This document shows positions 1 to 5,547 of a stretch of 7,265 nt of DNA, piece after piece; position 1 is the stretch's first letter, and each line of letters starts with the position of its first letter. Under the pieces are notes generated by a model, which saw nothing but the letters and a program-made list of their open reading frames with translations, was not told where the DNA came from and made no database searches. Source of the DNA: Bacteriovoracaceae bacterium (lineage in GTDB: Bacteria > Bdellovibrionota > UBA1018). A program made the position numbers and the translations under genes. Location of the stretch: contig CANFHS010000122.1 of assembly GCA_947446835.1 (NCBI GenBank), positions 1-7,265 of the forward strand, given 5' to 3'.

Positions 1-387
1 GGATTCGGGCTCCAAGTCCAAAACCCCTGTCATTTCATCAAAGATGGGCGGGGTCTGCACCGACAGGAACACCAGCGGGTCAGCCTGGGTCACGAAGCCG
101 TGAAATTCGCCCGCCCGGATCACCACCTGGTCGCCGGCCCGTACCTCGACCCTCCGGTCCCCCACCCGCGCCTCAGCTTGGCCCTGGATGATGAACAGCA
201 CCGTTTCGGACCGGTTGTGCCGATGCACGTTGGAAACCTGATGAGGACCGATGGACACCCAGTCGGCCGCGACCCGGTTCTGGAGCGGCGTTCCCCGGGT
301 GAGCTGCATGACATCGAACACATCGTAGCGTTCGACGGGAACCTTCTGGGACCTGGGATGGTACGGAGTGTGGGTCTGGATTTCCAT
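1..387 (-). CDS. Cupin-domain protein (partial, C-terminus beyond window)
   Basis: Translating the minus strand from ATG at 387 gives 129 codons open to the window edge with no stop, so the C-terminus is missing. The protein is a single small beta-barrel cupin. Cupin motif 1 is at residues 51-69 (VSNVHRHNRSE, then IIQG), with probable metal ligands H55, H57 and E61. Motif 2 is at about residues 85-98 (AGDQVVIRAGEFHGF), with H96 as the fourth ligand. This set of three His plus Glu is typical of metal-binding type II (Cupin_2, mannose-6-phosphate-isomerase-like) domains, so the fold and metal site are well supported. The substrate is not: the family includes isomerases, dioxygenases and small-molecule sensors. 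The start lies 9 bases after the stop of the GNAT gene on the same strand, so the two probably share a transcript. The sequence just upstream has no clear Shine-Dalgarno, which fits translation coupled to the upstream gene. Confidence 0.88.
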   Translation of the reverse strand, partial: MEIQTHTPYHPRSQKVPVERYDVFDVMQLTRGTPLQNRVAADWVSIGPHQVSNVHRHNRSETVLFIIQGQAEARVGDRRVEVRAGDQVVIRAGEFHGFVTQADPLVFLSVQTPPIFDEMTGVLDLEPES

Positions 388-396
388 GATTGCCCG

Positions 397-1296
397 CTAC
401 CCTAACTCGAAAGTGGTCACGCCGTACACCCAGTCCAGGCGGACCTGGGGCGCCGGGCCCGTATACATTCGCGCGGTGGCGAACACTTCGGTCATGCCGT
501 AGCGACGCACCAGCGCGAGCGCCGCCTCGTTCGGCTCGGCGATGTCGAGCACGAACGGGTCACCGGCCGGTATCCGGGCCACCAGGGCACGGAACAGGGT
601 TTCGGCGGTCGCCGGATCTTTCGAAAACAGCGGCCCGATCTTCCAACCCCGAAAGCACCTGCGGATGACCCCGTAACCGCGCACCTCGGGTCCGTCGCAG
701 GCCGCCAGCGCGTGGGCATCCGGTTGAGCGATCCAGGCCCGGAGAAACGCCACCCGCGGCGCCGGAAAACATTGCCGATCCAACGCCTGGAGCGCCGCCC
801 ACGGCACCTGGCGCGCGTCGACCACCGCATCGCGTGCGGGCGCTTCCCAGTCCGCGGGCTTCAGCGTTTCGTAGCGGGCATTTCGGTACGCGTAGACCCG
901 GCCGATGCGCTTGTACTTTTCGACGTTCTCCAGCACTCCGTCGCCGCCTTGCACACAACCTTGCAGGTGGCGGCGCCCGGCTTCGTGGATGGCCAGACCA
1001 TAGCCTCGTCCCCGGAAGTTCGCGTCCACCAGGTATGCCCCGAAGAACCCGAACGAGTCCGAGTAGCGCACGGCACTGACACAAGCGATGGGCTTGCCGT
1101 CCAGCTCACCCAGCAGGAATCCGTCAGGGTCGGCCTCGGCGAAGGTTTCCGCATCGTGAAGCCCCGGATTCCAGCCGGCGTCGCGCATCCAGGGAATCGG
1201 CACCCGGGCCAGGTCCGCAGCCGTCATGCGCCGGATGACGTAACGGCCGCTGGCCAGATCCCGTGCGGCTTCAGAATTCGGATCGAGGCATTTCAT
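397..1296 (-). CDS. GNAT-family N-acetyltransferase with C-terminal Acetyltransf_18-type domain
   Basis: This 299-residue cytoplasmic protein has two halves. Residues about 18-145 form a GNAT domain with the acetyl-CoA pyrophosphate-binding loop FRGRGYG at 94-100, which matches the Q/R-x-x-G-x-G/A consensus, after the usual beta-4 strand (FFGAYLVDANF). Residues about 165-299 resemble the extra C-terminal domain of YitH-like acetyltransferases (Acetyltransf_18): GYGVIRR, KIGPLFSKDPATAETLF, LDIAEPNEAALALVRRYGM, ARMYTG and a VYGVTTFELG ending all fit that pattern. The family transfers acetyl groups from acetyl-CoA to amines, but the acceptor is usually unknown and cannot be read here. A GGAGG sits only 2 bases upstream of the ATG (minus-strand complement of 1299-1303). 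That is closer than usual, but no other in-frame start precedes residue 24. The gene is followed directly by the cupin gene and is divergent from the peptidase gene at 1400. Confidence 0.92.
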   Translation of the reverse strand: MKCLDPNSEAARDLASGRYVIRRMTAADLARVPIPWMRDAGWNPGLHDAETFAEADPDGFLLGELDGKPIACVSAVRYSDSFGFFGAYLVDANFRGRGYGLAIHEAGRRHLQGCVQGGDGVLENVEKYKRIGRVYAYRNARYETLKPADWEAPARDAVVDARQVPWAALQALDRQCFPAPRVAFLRAWIAQPDAHALAACDGPEVRGYGVIRRCFRGWKIGPLFSKDPATAETLFRALVARIPAGDPFVLDIAEPNEAALALVRRYGMTEVFATARMYTGPAPQVRLDWVYGVTTFELG

Positions 1297-1399
1297 CGCC
1301 TCCGGAGTTACAATCGCAGATTTTTTTGATCAAGATTAAAGAGTCCACCTCCCCGCCCCTTCACACCCAGGTCCCTTCCCCTGTGGTAAGCCCCAGTCC
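1297..1399. other. Divergent intergenic region between GNAT and M3 peptidase genes
   Basis: This 103-base gap must hold the promoters for both flanking transcripts. It contains a T7 tract at 1321-1327, the 8-base palindrome TTGATCAA at 1326-1333 and a pyrimidine-rich stretch at 1344-1383. A weak plus-strand promoter candidate is TTACAA (1308-1313) with CAAGAT (1331-1336) at 17-base spacing; each hexamer matches the consensus at about half its positions. On the minus strand a TTGATC element could serve as a -35, but its partner is poor. No convincing operator or terminator is visible. Confidence 0.4.
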
Positions 1400-3265
1400 A
1401 TGACTTCGAAGCCACAGACCGCCCTCGACTTTGACCGCCAGTTCCTGAACCTCCACACTGCCAAGGAAGACCTGTTCTGGTCGACCTACATGGGCCGGGC
1501 GGAAGACGCCCCGAAGCTGCAGGAAGCCGAGAGTCGCCTGCAGGGCTGGCTGTCCGACCCCGCGCGCCTGACCGAGGTGCGCCAGGCGCTGGAGCAGGCC
1601 CAAGGCGGCGAGCGCGAGCGCACCGTGCTGAAGGGCTGGGAGCGGTTCTTCTCCTTCCATTCCATCGAATCGCCCCAGGCGCGCGAGCTGCAGAAGGGAC
1701 TGATCGGATCCGAATCCCAGGTCTTCCAGAAGCGCGCCGCGAACCCGCCCCGGTACCGGGACTCCTCGGGTGAGGAAGTCAGCACCTCCATCAACGTGCT
1801 GTCGCAGAACCTGGGCACCACGGCCGACGAATCGGTGCGCAAGAGCTCGCACCAGGGCCTGCTCGACCTGGAGCAGTTCATCGTGCGCGATTCGGGTTTC
1901 CTGGACCTGGTCGGCCAGCGCAACACCTTCGCGCGTTCGCTCGGCTATCCTGATTTTTTCCACTACAAGGTCAAGAAGAACGAGCACCTCACGGTCGATG
2001 AGCTGTTCGCGATCCTGGACGAATTCGAGGAGCTGACCCGCGCCCGCTGCCTGGCCTCGATGGAGGAACTGAAGCGCGAAAAAGGCGCCGAGGCCACCTT
2101 GGCACACAACCTGCGCTACTCGATCGCGGGCGACGCGGAGTCGGCCCTTTCCCCCTATTTCCCTTTCCAGAAGTCGCTGGAATGGTGGTGCCGGTCGTTT
2201 GACCGCATGGGCGTGAAGTACCGCGGAGCCGAGCTGACGCTCGACCTGCTGGACCGCAAGGGCAAGTACGAGAACGGCTTCATGCACGGCCCCGGCCCGA
2301 GCTACTTCGACGAGCAGGGCCGCTGGGTTCCGGCGCGAATCAACTTCACCTCGAACGCCACCCCGAGCCAGCCCGGAAGCGGCCGCACGGGATTGACCAC
2401 GCTCTTCCACGAAGGCGGACACGCGGCCCACTTCGCCAACATCCTGCAGGACTCGCCGTGCTTCTCGCACGAATTTCCGCCGCTCTCCATGGCCCATGCC
2501 GAGACGCAGTCCATGTTCTTCGACTCGGTCATCGGCGATGCCGACTGGATGGCGCTGTACGCGCGCGACCCCCAGGGCAAGCCCGTGCCCGAGGAGCTGA
2601 TCCGCAAGCGCCAGGCCGCCGGCCTGCCATTCATGGCCTATGGCGAGCGCGGCATCCTGGTGGTGCCGGTGTTCGAGCGCGCGCTCTATGCGATGAGCGA
2701 CGCCGAACGCACGCCCGAGGCGGTCATCCGCCTGGCCCGTGACTGCGAAAAACGCGTGCTCGGCGTGGAGTGCTCGCCCCGGCCGCTGCTCACCATCCCG
2801 CACCTGCTCTCGGACTCGGGCTCGTGCTCGTACCAGGGCTACCTGCTGGCGCACATGGCGGTGTACCAGATCCGGGCGCACTTCCTGGACCGCGACGGAT
2901 TCATTGTCGACAACCCGAAGGTCGGCCCTGAGCTGGCAAAGTCGGCCTGGGCCCCCGGCAATCGCGTCACCCAGTCCGAGATGCTCCAGGCCCTGACCGG
3001 CCAGCGCCTCTCGGGCCGCGAGCTGGCCCGGGTCTGCAACCGCAGCGTCGATGAGGCCTGGAGCCTGTCCCGGAAGCGCATGCAGGAAGCGCTGGACCGC
3101 GCCGCCAAGGCCCCGTTCCCGACCCACGCCGTGGACCTGGACGCCCGCATCCGTGTGGTGCACGGAGCGGAGGTCCTGGCCGACAACACCACTTCGATGG
3201 CCCGGCTCTGGTCGGACTTCGAAGCCGCGATCACCGCCCGCTATGGGGCCCCGGCCCGGTCGTGA
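1400..3265 (+). CDS. M3-like zinc metallopeptidase (oligoendopeptidase/thimet-type)
   Basis: A 621-residue, mostly helical cytoplasmic protein without a signal peptide or membrane segment. The zinc site is FHEGGHAAHF: H337 and H341 bind zinc and E338 is the catalytic base. The third ligand is probably E368 in SMAHAETQSMFFDS, 27 residues downstream, as expected for the M3 clan geometry. Many M3 peptidases have HEFGH, so Gly at the third position is a mild variant. The C-terminal segment GSCSYQGYLLAHMAVYQI (about 474-491) resembles the Tyr-rich substrate-binding segment of the family. M3 enzymes cleave short peptides inside a deep channel, so peptide turnover is the likely role; specificity is unknown. 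Length fits the family (about 560-680). No other in-frame start exists between 1337 and 1400, although the ATG lacks a good Shine-Dalgarno. Its TGA overlaps the GTG start of nth (GTGA). M2 or M32 assignment is less likely because their HHEMGH and HExxH contexts differ. Confidence 0.88.
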   Translation: MTSKPQTALDFDRQFLNLHTAKEDLFWSTYMGRAEDAPKLQEAESRLQGWLSDPARLTEVRQALEQAQGGERERTVLKGWERFFSFHSIESPQARELQKGLIGSESQVFQKRAANPPRYRDSSGEEVSTSINVLSQNLGTTADESVRKSSHQGLLDLEQFIVRDSGFLDLVGQRNTFARSLGYPDFFHYKVKKNEHLTVDELFAILDEFEELTRARCLASMEELKREKGAEATLAHNLRYSIAGDAESALSPYFPFQKSLEWWCRSFDRMGVKYRGAELTLDLLDRKGKYENGFMHGPGPSYFDEQGRWVPARINFTSNATPSQPGSGRTGLTTLFHEGGHAAHFANILQDSPCFSHEFPPLSMAHAETQSMFFDSVIGDADWMALYARDPQGKPVPEELIRKRQAAGLPFMAYGERGILVVPVFERALYAMSDAERTPEAVIRLARDCEKRVLGVECSPRPLLTIPHLLSDSGSCSYQGYLLAHMAVYQIRAHFLDRDGFIVDNPKVGPELAKSAWAPGNRVTQSEMLQALTGQRLSGRELARVCNRSVDEAWSLSRKRMQEALDRAAKAPFPTHAVDLDARIRVVHGAEVLADNTTSMARLWSDFEAAITARYGAPARS

Positions 3266-3969
3266 TCTCCAAGGCCGAGCGCCAGCGTAGGGCAGCCCGC
3301 ATCCTGGAACGGCTGAATGAGCTGTACCCCGACCCGCCCATCCCGCTCGACCACAGCGACCCGTTCACCTTGCTGGTGGCCGTGCTGCTTTCGGCCCAGA
3401 CCACCGACAAACGGGTGAACCTGGTCACGCCCGCGCTCTTTGCCCGGGCTTCGACCCCCCAGCAGATGGCCGCGCTTCCGGTCGAGGAAATCCACGCCCT
3501 GATCCGCACCTGTGGTCTGGCCCCCCAGAAGGCGCGCGCCCTTTCCGGTCTGAGCCGCCAGCTGCTGGAGCAGCACGAGGGGCACGTGCCCCGCTCGCTC
3601 GAGGACCTCGAGGAGCTGCCGGGCGTGGGCCACAAGACCGCCCAGGTGGTCATGGCGCAGAGCTTTGGCGTACCCTCGTTTCCGGTCGACACGCACATCC
3701 ACCGGCTGGCCCACCGCTGGGGGCTTTCCAGTGGCAAAAGCGTCACCCAGACCGAGCGGGACCTCAAGGCCCTGTTCCCCCCCGAGACCTGGAACCGCCT
3801 GCATCTGCAGATCATCTATTTCGGTCGCGAGTACTGCACGGCCCGGGGCTGCGACGGCACCCGGTGCCCCCTGTGCGCCGAATTCACCCCCCGGCATCGA
3901 GTCCAGGCCCAAAAGGTCCGCTTACCCAAGCGGTCAACTCGCCCCAAAAAAAGCGAATCGCTCGGCTGA
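3262..3969 (+). CDS. nth: Endonuclease III (base-excision repair DNA glycosylase/AP lyase)
   Basis: The 235-residue product matches endonuclease III throughout. The enzyme removes oxidised pyrimidines and cleaves the abasic site by a Schiff-base beta-elimination. Visible landmarks are LLSAQTTDKRVN (42-53, substrate-pocket segment), the helix-hairpin-helix LPGVGHKTAQVV (119-130) carrying the catalytic Lys K125, and PVDTHIHRLA (141-150) with the catalytic Asp D143. The C-terminal iron-sulfur site is C192, C197, C202 and C205, spaced C-x4-C-x4-C-x2-C instead of the E. coli C-x6-C-x2-C-x5-C. It is followed by a basic, lysine/arginine-rich tail of about 25 residues. The GTG start at 3262 overlaps the stop of the peptidase gene by 4 bases, which implies translational coupling. 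No other start fits as well, since the N-terminus (SKAERQRRAARILERL) aligns with the family's first helix. The functional link between a peptidase and a repair enzyme is not obvious and may be incidental. Confidence 0.96.
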   Translation: MISKAERQRRAARILERLNELYPDPPIPLDHSDPFTLLVAVLLSAQTTDKRVNLVTPALFARASTPQQMAALPVEEIHALIRTCGLAPQKARALSGLSRQLLEQHEGHVPRSLEDLEELPGVGHKTAQVVMAQSFGVPSFPVDTHIHRLAHRWGLSSGKSVTQTERDLKALFPPETWNRLHLQIIYFGREYCTARGCDGTRCPLCAEFTPRHRVQAQKVRLPKRSTRPKKSESLG

Positions 3970-4029
3970 ATCCAGCCGCCTGGGACATTGCGTTTCGTCA
4001 TCCAAAAAAGAATATTTTTGAGGATTTGG

Positions 4030-4060
4030 TTAGTGAAACTTAAGTGGGCTTGGTTATATT
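4030..4060 (+). promoter_or_regulatory. Candidate sigma-70 promoter upstream of first HTH gene
   Basis: A TTATAT hexamer (4054-4059) preceded by TGG forms an extended -10 (TGnTTATAT). TTAGTG at 4030-4035 could act as a -35 with 18-base spacing, though it matches the consensus at only about half its positions. It lies in the most AT-rich part of the gap. Transcription would begin near 4066 and give a leader of about 235 bases before the HTH start at 4303. This is a pattern match only. Confidence 0.35.
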
Positions 4061-4161
4061 GCCGCTCAGCAGCAATGCCAAAAAAGCTTGCGACGCTCAC
4101 TACTTACATCTTGCCTGGACCAAGAGCGCCGCCGACCCGAGAAAGAAAAGAACGCGAACGA

Positions 4162-4254
4162 TGGAACGGTCCTTTCCAGAAAAAAGCCGAAAACGGCTCG
4201 ATCCGCCTGCCAGCAGGCCCATGCGTTGCCAGACCAGGCAACTTGCAGACGCAA
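4162..4254 (+). other. Tandem run of five small stem-loops, possible structured leader or small RNA
   Basis: Five perfect inverted repeats follow each other within 93 bases: TGGAA/TTCCA (4162-4178, 7-base loop), AGCCG/CGGCT (4185-4198, AAAA loop), GCCTG/CAGGC (4205-4218, CCAG loop), GTTGCC/GGCAAC (4225-4242, AGACCA loop) and TTGC/GCAA (4243-4254, AGAC loop). A further ATTGC/GCAAT pair lies upstream at 4058-4076. TTGCCTGG at 4111-4118 is also the exact complement of CCAGGCAA at 4234-4241, so an alternative long-range pairing would disrupt the GTTGCC hairpin. I match this to no known RNA family; it does not look like tmRNA, SRP RNA, 6S or RNase P RNA. Confidence 0.35.
4180..4198 (-). terminator. 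Possible minus-strand intrinsic terminator antisense to the HTH leader
   Basis: Read on the minus strand, AGCCG-TTTT-CGGCT is followed at once by a run of Ts (complement of the A-run 4180-4185). The stem is only 5 bp, so it would be a weak terminator. It is the only minus-strand candidate downstream of the small ORF at 4827-4645. If used, it would end a transcript antisense to the whole first HTH gene. The same bases are also one of the plus-strand leader stem-loops. Confidence 0.3.
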
Positions 4255-4302
4255 ACAATCTTGAAGCGCTGAAGTTACCTTTTTGTGCAATCGGAGGCTC
4301 CG

Positions 4303-4731
4303 ATGCGCGATAGTCACCAGATCGCCATCGAAAGGCTTCGTACCGAGATGGATGCCCGGGGCTGGAGCGGAAAGAAGGTGGCCGAGCGGGCACGCCTCAC
4401 TCCTCCCCAGTTCAGCCGGATCCTGACCGGCAAGACCTCCCCCGGCCTGGAAGTCCTGGACCGCCTCAGTGAGGCGCTCGGCGTTCCGACCTGGAGCCTG
4501 CTGCGCTCCCCCAAGGAGCAAGAACCCTCCCAACGCTGGGCCGACCGCATCCGCCCCATGCTGGAGGGTGCTTCAGCCTCCCTGATCCAGGATGTCCTGA
4601 AATGGCTGTGCTCCAGCCCCAAGGACTACCAGCTTCGGGTGGTCCTAGGCGCCATCCGCGGCATGGCCTCGGGCAAGGCTGGTCTTCAGAACGACCTTCA
4701 TCGCCTCAAGGTCGCGAAGCGCCCCCGATAG
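4303..4731 (+). CDS. XRE-family helix-turn-helix DNA-binding protein
   Basis: The start is ATG 4303, chosen because GGAGG (4293-4297) lies 5 bases upstream; the frame is open to a GTG at 4285, but that lies upstream of the ribosome site. The 142-residue product has an N-terminal Cro/C1-type HTH at about residues 9-68: GKKVAERARLTPPQFSRIL contains the helix-turn-helix, and the helices after it end in LDRLSEALGVPTWSLLR, the usual pattern of the family. Residues about 69-142 (acidic to neutral, then a basic end KVAKRPR) match nothing I recognise and may mediate dimerisation or ligand sensing. There is no signal peptide or membrane segment. It probably acts as a transcription regulator; its targets are unknown, and autoregulation is plausible given the nearby repeats. 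The last 87 bases are overlapped antisense by the small ORF at 4645-4827. Confidence 0.85.
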   Translation: MRDSHQIAIERLRTEMDARGWSGKKVAERARLTPPQFSRILTGKTSPGLEVLDRLSEALGVPTWSLLRSPKEQEPSQRWADRIRPMLEGASASLIQDVLKWLCSSPKDYQLRVVLGAIRGMASGKAGLQNDLHRLKVAKRPR

Positions 4732-4827
4732 CATTTCGATCTGGGCGTAGAACAGCGCTTCCAGCCCCTCGACGTGGCGTAGCATCTGCTCACAGCTGTC
4801 CCGGCTGACCGGATCGGCCCCTTCCAT
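4645..4827 (-). CDS. Small hypothetical helical protein, antiparallel to the HTH gene end
   Basis: A 60-residue open frame on the minus strand begins at ATG 4827, 7 bases after a G-rich AGGGGGGG that could act as a ribosome site. I do not recognise it. It is acidic to neutral with a helix- and coiled-coil-like core (about residues 14-45: MLRHVEGLEALF, then IEMLSGALRDLEAMKVVL) with hydrophobics spaced every 3-4 residues. Its third codon positions are mostly G or C, like real genes here. Ninety-six of its bases lie outside any other gene, and the plus-strand reading there is a poor Arg/Pro/Ser-rich shadow. The 3' part overlaps the HTH gene (4645-4731) tail-to-tail. It is divergent from the second HTH gene. 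It could be a regulator partner or an antitoxin-like small protein, but that is inference, and it may be a chance frame. Confidence 0.5.
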   Translation of the reverse strand: MEGADPVSRDSCEQMLRHVEGLEALFYAQIEMLSGALRDLEAMKVVLKTSLARGHAADGA

Positions 4828-4839
4828 GACGGCACCCCC

Positions 4840-4945
4840 CCTAAGCCAGAACCTAGCACCGCCGCTGGCGCCTTGGGCGGAATTCTTGCAGCCCCATCCT
4901 GCTTGGGGGCAGGTCTTAGGCTTAGGCCTAGGCTGCTCAAGACCT
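4840..4945. promoter_or_regulatory. Candidate operator region of nested and tandem CTTAGG-type repeats
   Basis: The intergenic region between the divergent starts at 4827 and 4961 is dense in related motifs. CCTAAGCC at 4840-4847 is the exact inverse of GGCTTAGG at 4919-4926. CTTAGG, CTTAGG and CCTAGG run in tandem at 4915-4932 and include the palindrome TAGGCCTA at 4923-4930. All of this is enclosed by AGGTCTT (4911-4917) and AAGACCT (4939-4945), a perfect 7-base inverted repeat with a 21-base spacer. Dyads like these just upstream of a small HTH gene are typical of operators bound by the HTH protein itself. No clear -35/-10 pair was found; GATAAT at 4957-4962 resembles a -10 but lacks a -35. 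Confidence 0.45.
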
Positions 4946-4960
4946 CATTTTCAAAGGATA

Positions 4961-5179
4961 ATGATTCAAATGGCCAAGAATCACATCCCACCTCTGAAAC
5001 TCAAAGAGCAGCTTCAAAAACAGTCGCTCAGCAAGCGCCAGTTCGCCAAGCTGCTGGGCGTGCAATACCCCGCGGTCTTCGAGTACTTCCGGCCGGGCTA
5101 TAATCCCAAACTGTCGACTTTGTACCGCTTTTCCAAGGCTTTGAGCTGCAAGATCCGCGATCTGATCGACGAACGCTGA
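4961..5179 (+). CDS. Small XRE/Cro-type helix-turn-helix protein
   Basis: A 72-residue protein made almost entirely of one Cro/C1-type HTH: LKLKEQLQKQSLSKRQFAKL (helices 1-2), LGVQYPAVFEYFRPG (turn and recognition helix), then LSTLYRFSKALSCKIRDLID, the closing helices of the fold. Its basic charge fits DNA binding, and its length fits a minimal Cro- or antitoxin-like regulator. The frame is open back to 4826, but the sequence there is not protein-like. Two starts are plausible: ATG 4961, only 2 bases after AAAGGA, and ATG 4970 (MAKNHIPP), 11 bases after it. Base composition is less GC-rich than in the flanking genes, which may hint at a different origin. The preceding repeat region suggests self-regulation. 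A hairpin starts 6 bases after the stop and a strong terminator lies about 100 bases downstream. Confidence 0.82.
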   Translation: MIQMAKNHIPPLKLKEQLQKQSLSKRQFAKLLGVQYPAVFEYFRPGYNPKLSTLYRFSKALSCKIRDLIDER

Positions 5180-5185
5180 TCGCGC

Positions 5186-5204
5186 TGCCTGACCCAATCA
5201 GGCA
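5186..5204 (+). other. Stem-loop just after the small HTH gene
   Basis: TGCCTGA (5186-5192) and TCAGGCA (5198-5204) form a perfect 7-bp stem with a CCCAA loop, 6 bases past the HTH stop. No T-run follows, so it is not a classic intrinsic terminator. It may protect the 3' end of the mRNA or act as a protein-binding dyad. Confidence 0.55.
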
Positions 5205-5280
5205 ATCCTGCGCCGCAACGCTTGCCTCGTTTTCATCGGCCCATCCGGCGCACCGCGAAAGGATGAGACCCCCGAAAATA

Positions 5281-5313
5281 AAAAGAGCTCCCTTTTGGGG
5301 AGCTCTTTTTTTT
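5281..5313. terminator. Bidirectional rho-independent terminator
   Basis: AAAAGAGCTCCC (5281-5292) pairs perfectly with GGGAGCTCTTTT (5298-5309) across a TTTTG loop. The plus strand continues in Ts to 5313; the minus strand reads TTTTTATTTTC after the stem. This is a textbook hairpin plus U-tract in both directions. On the minus strand it lies just after the tRNA-Asp 3' end; on the plus strand it would end transcripts from the small HTH gene. Confidence 0.93.
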
Positions 5314-5318
5314 CCAGA

Positions 5319-5395
5319 TGGCGGGAGTGACGGGACTCGAACCCGCGGCCTTCGCCGTGACAGGGCGACGTTGTAACCAACTCAACTACACCCCC
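5319..5395 (-). tRNA. tRNA-Asp (anticodon GTC), CCA encoded
   Basis: On the minus strand the cloverleaf folds completely. The acceptor is GGGGGTG with CACTCCC (one G-U pair), followed by U8-A9. The D stem is GTTG/CAAC with loop AGTTGGTTA. The anticodon stem is TCGCC/GGCGA with loop CTGTCAC, giving anticodon GTC. The variable region has 5 bases, and the T stem GCGGG/CCCGT has loop TTCGAGT. Discriminator G73, an aspartate identity base, is followed by a genomically encoded CCA (complement of 5319-5321). The gene stands alone, with a promoter about 20 bases upstream and a terminator directly downstream. Confidence 0.97.
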
Positions 5396-5421
5396 GCAGA
5401 AATCCTTCTGGAGAAGCCCGA

Positions 5422-5450
5422 TGAATAGTTTCCCACCCGCGCAAAGTCAA
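5422..5450 (-). promoter_or_regulatory. Sigma-70 promoter of the tRNA-Asp gene
   Basis: On the minus strand TTGACT (complement of 5445-5450) is followed after exactly 17 bases by TATTCA (complement of 5422-5427). This is close to TTGACA-N17-TATAAT. The predicted start, near 5415, gives a leader of about 20 bases before tRNA position 1 at 5395, which would be removed by RNase P. A GC-rich stretch follows the -10, as is common in stable-RNA promoters. Confidence 0.8.
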
Positions 5451-5547
5451 CCCCTGAAGCAGGCCCAGTTCTGGTTCGATGGATTTTTTAAGACCCAGCT
5501 GGACCCGCCCGCCCCCGCATGGGAGTGAGCCGGTGCGAGGACCTGCC

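Larger units (their letters stand above)
3970..4302. other. Intergenic stretch before the first HTH gene: AT-rich start, then clustered stem-loops
   Basis: This 333-base gap separates nth from the HTH gene at 4303. The first 100 bases are much more AT-rich than the flanks (A-run and AATATTTTTG near 4004-4019) and contain a possible promoter at 4030-4060. No strong intrinsic terminator follows nth; only a weak CCAG/CTGG stem and an A/T stem (CAAAAA with TTTTTG, near 4002-4020) are present. From 4058 to 4254 there are six short perfect inverted repeats. An open frame at 3988-4272 (94 codons) crosses the region, but its sequence is low-complexity and basic with no family features, so I do not call it a gene. 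Confidence 0.5.

Noticed and set aside
100..405. A 101-codon plus-strand frame opposite the cupin gene
   Set aside because: The minus strand encodes a cupin with both metal-binding motifs; the plus frame is an antisense shadow.
1361..3163. A 600-codon open frame on the minus strand opposite the M3 peptidase gene
   Set aside because: It is the antisense shadow of a long GC-rich gene. Its composition is Arg/Gly/Ala/Leu/Gln-rich with no domain, whereas the plus strand carries a complete zinc-peptidase motif set.
3241..3912. A 223-codon minus-strand open frame opposite nth
   Set aside because: Low-complexity Gly/Arg/Ala/Val shadow; the plus frame is an unambiguous endonuclease III.
3988..4272. 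A 94-codon plus-strand frame in the gap before the first HTH gene
   Set aside because: No clear ribosome site or domain, composition shifts along its length, and it covers the stem-loop cluster. It is more likely non-coding.
5319..5395. tRNA-Asp as an integration site for a mobile element
   Set aside because: I looked for a repeat of the tRNA 3' end elsewhere in the window and for an integrase gene and saw neither; HTH genes nearby are not enough.
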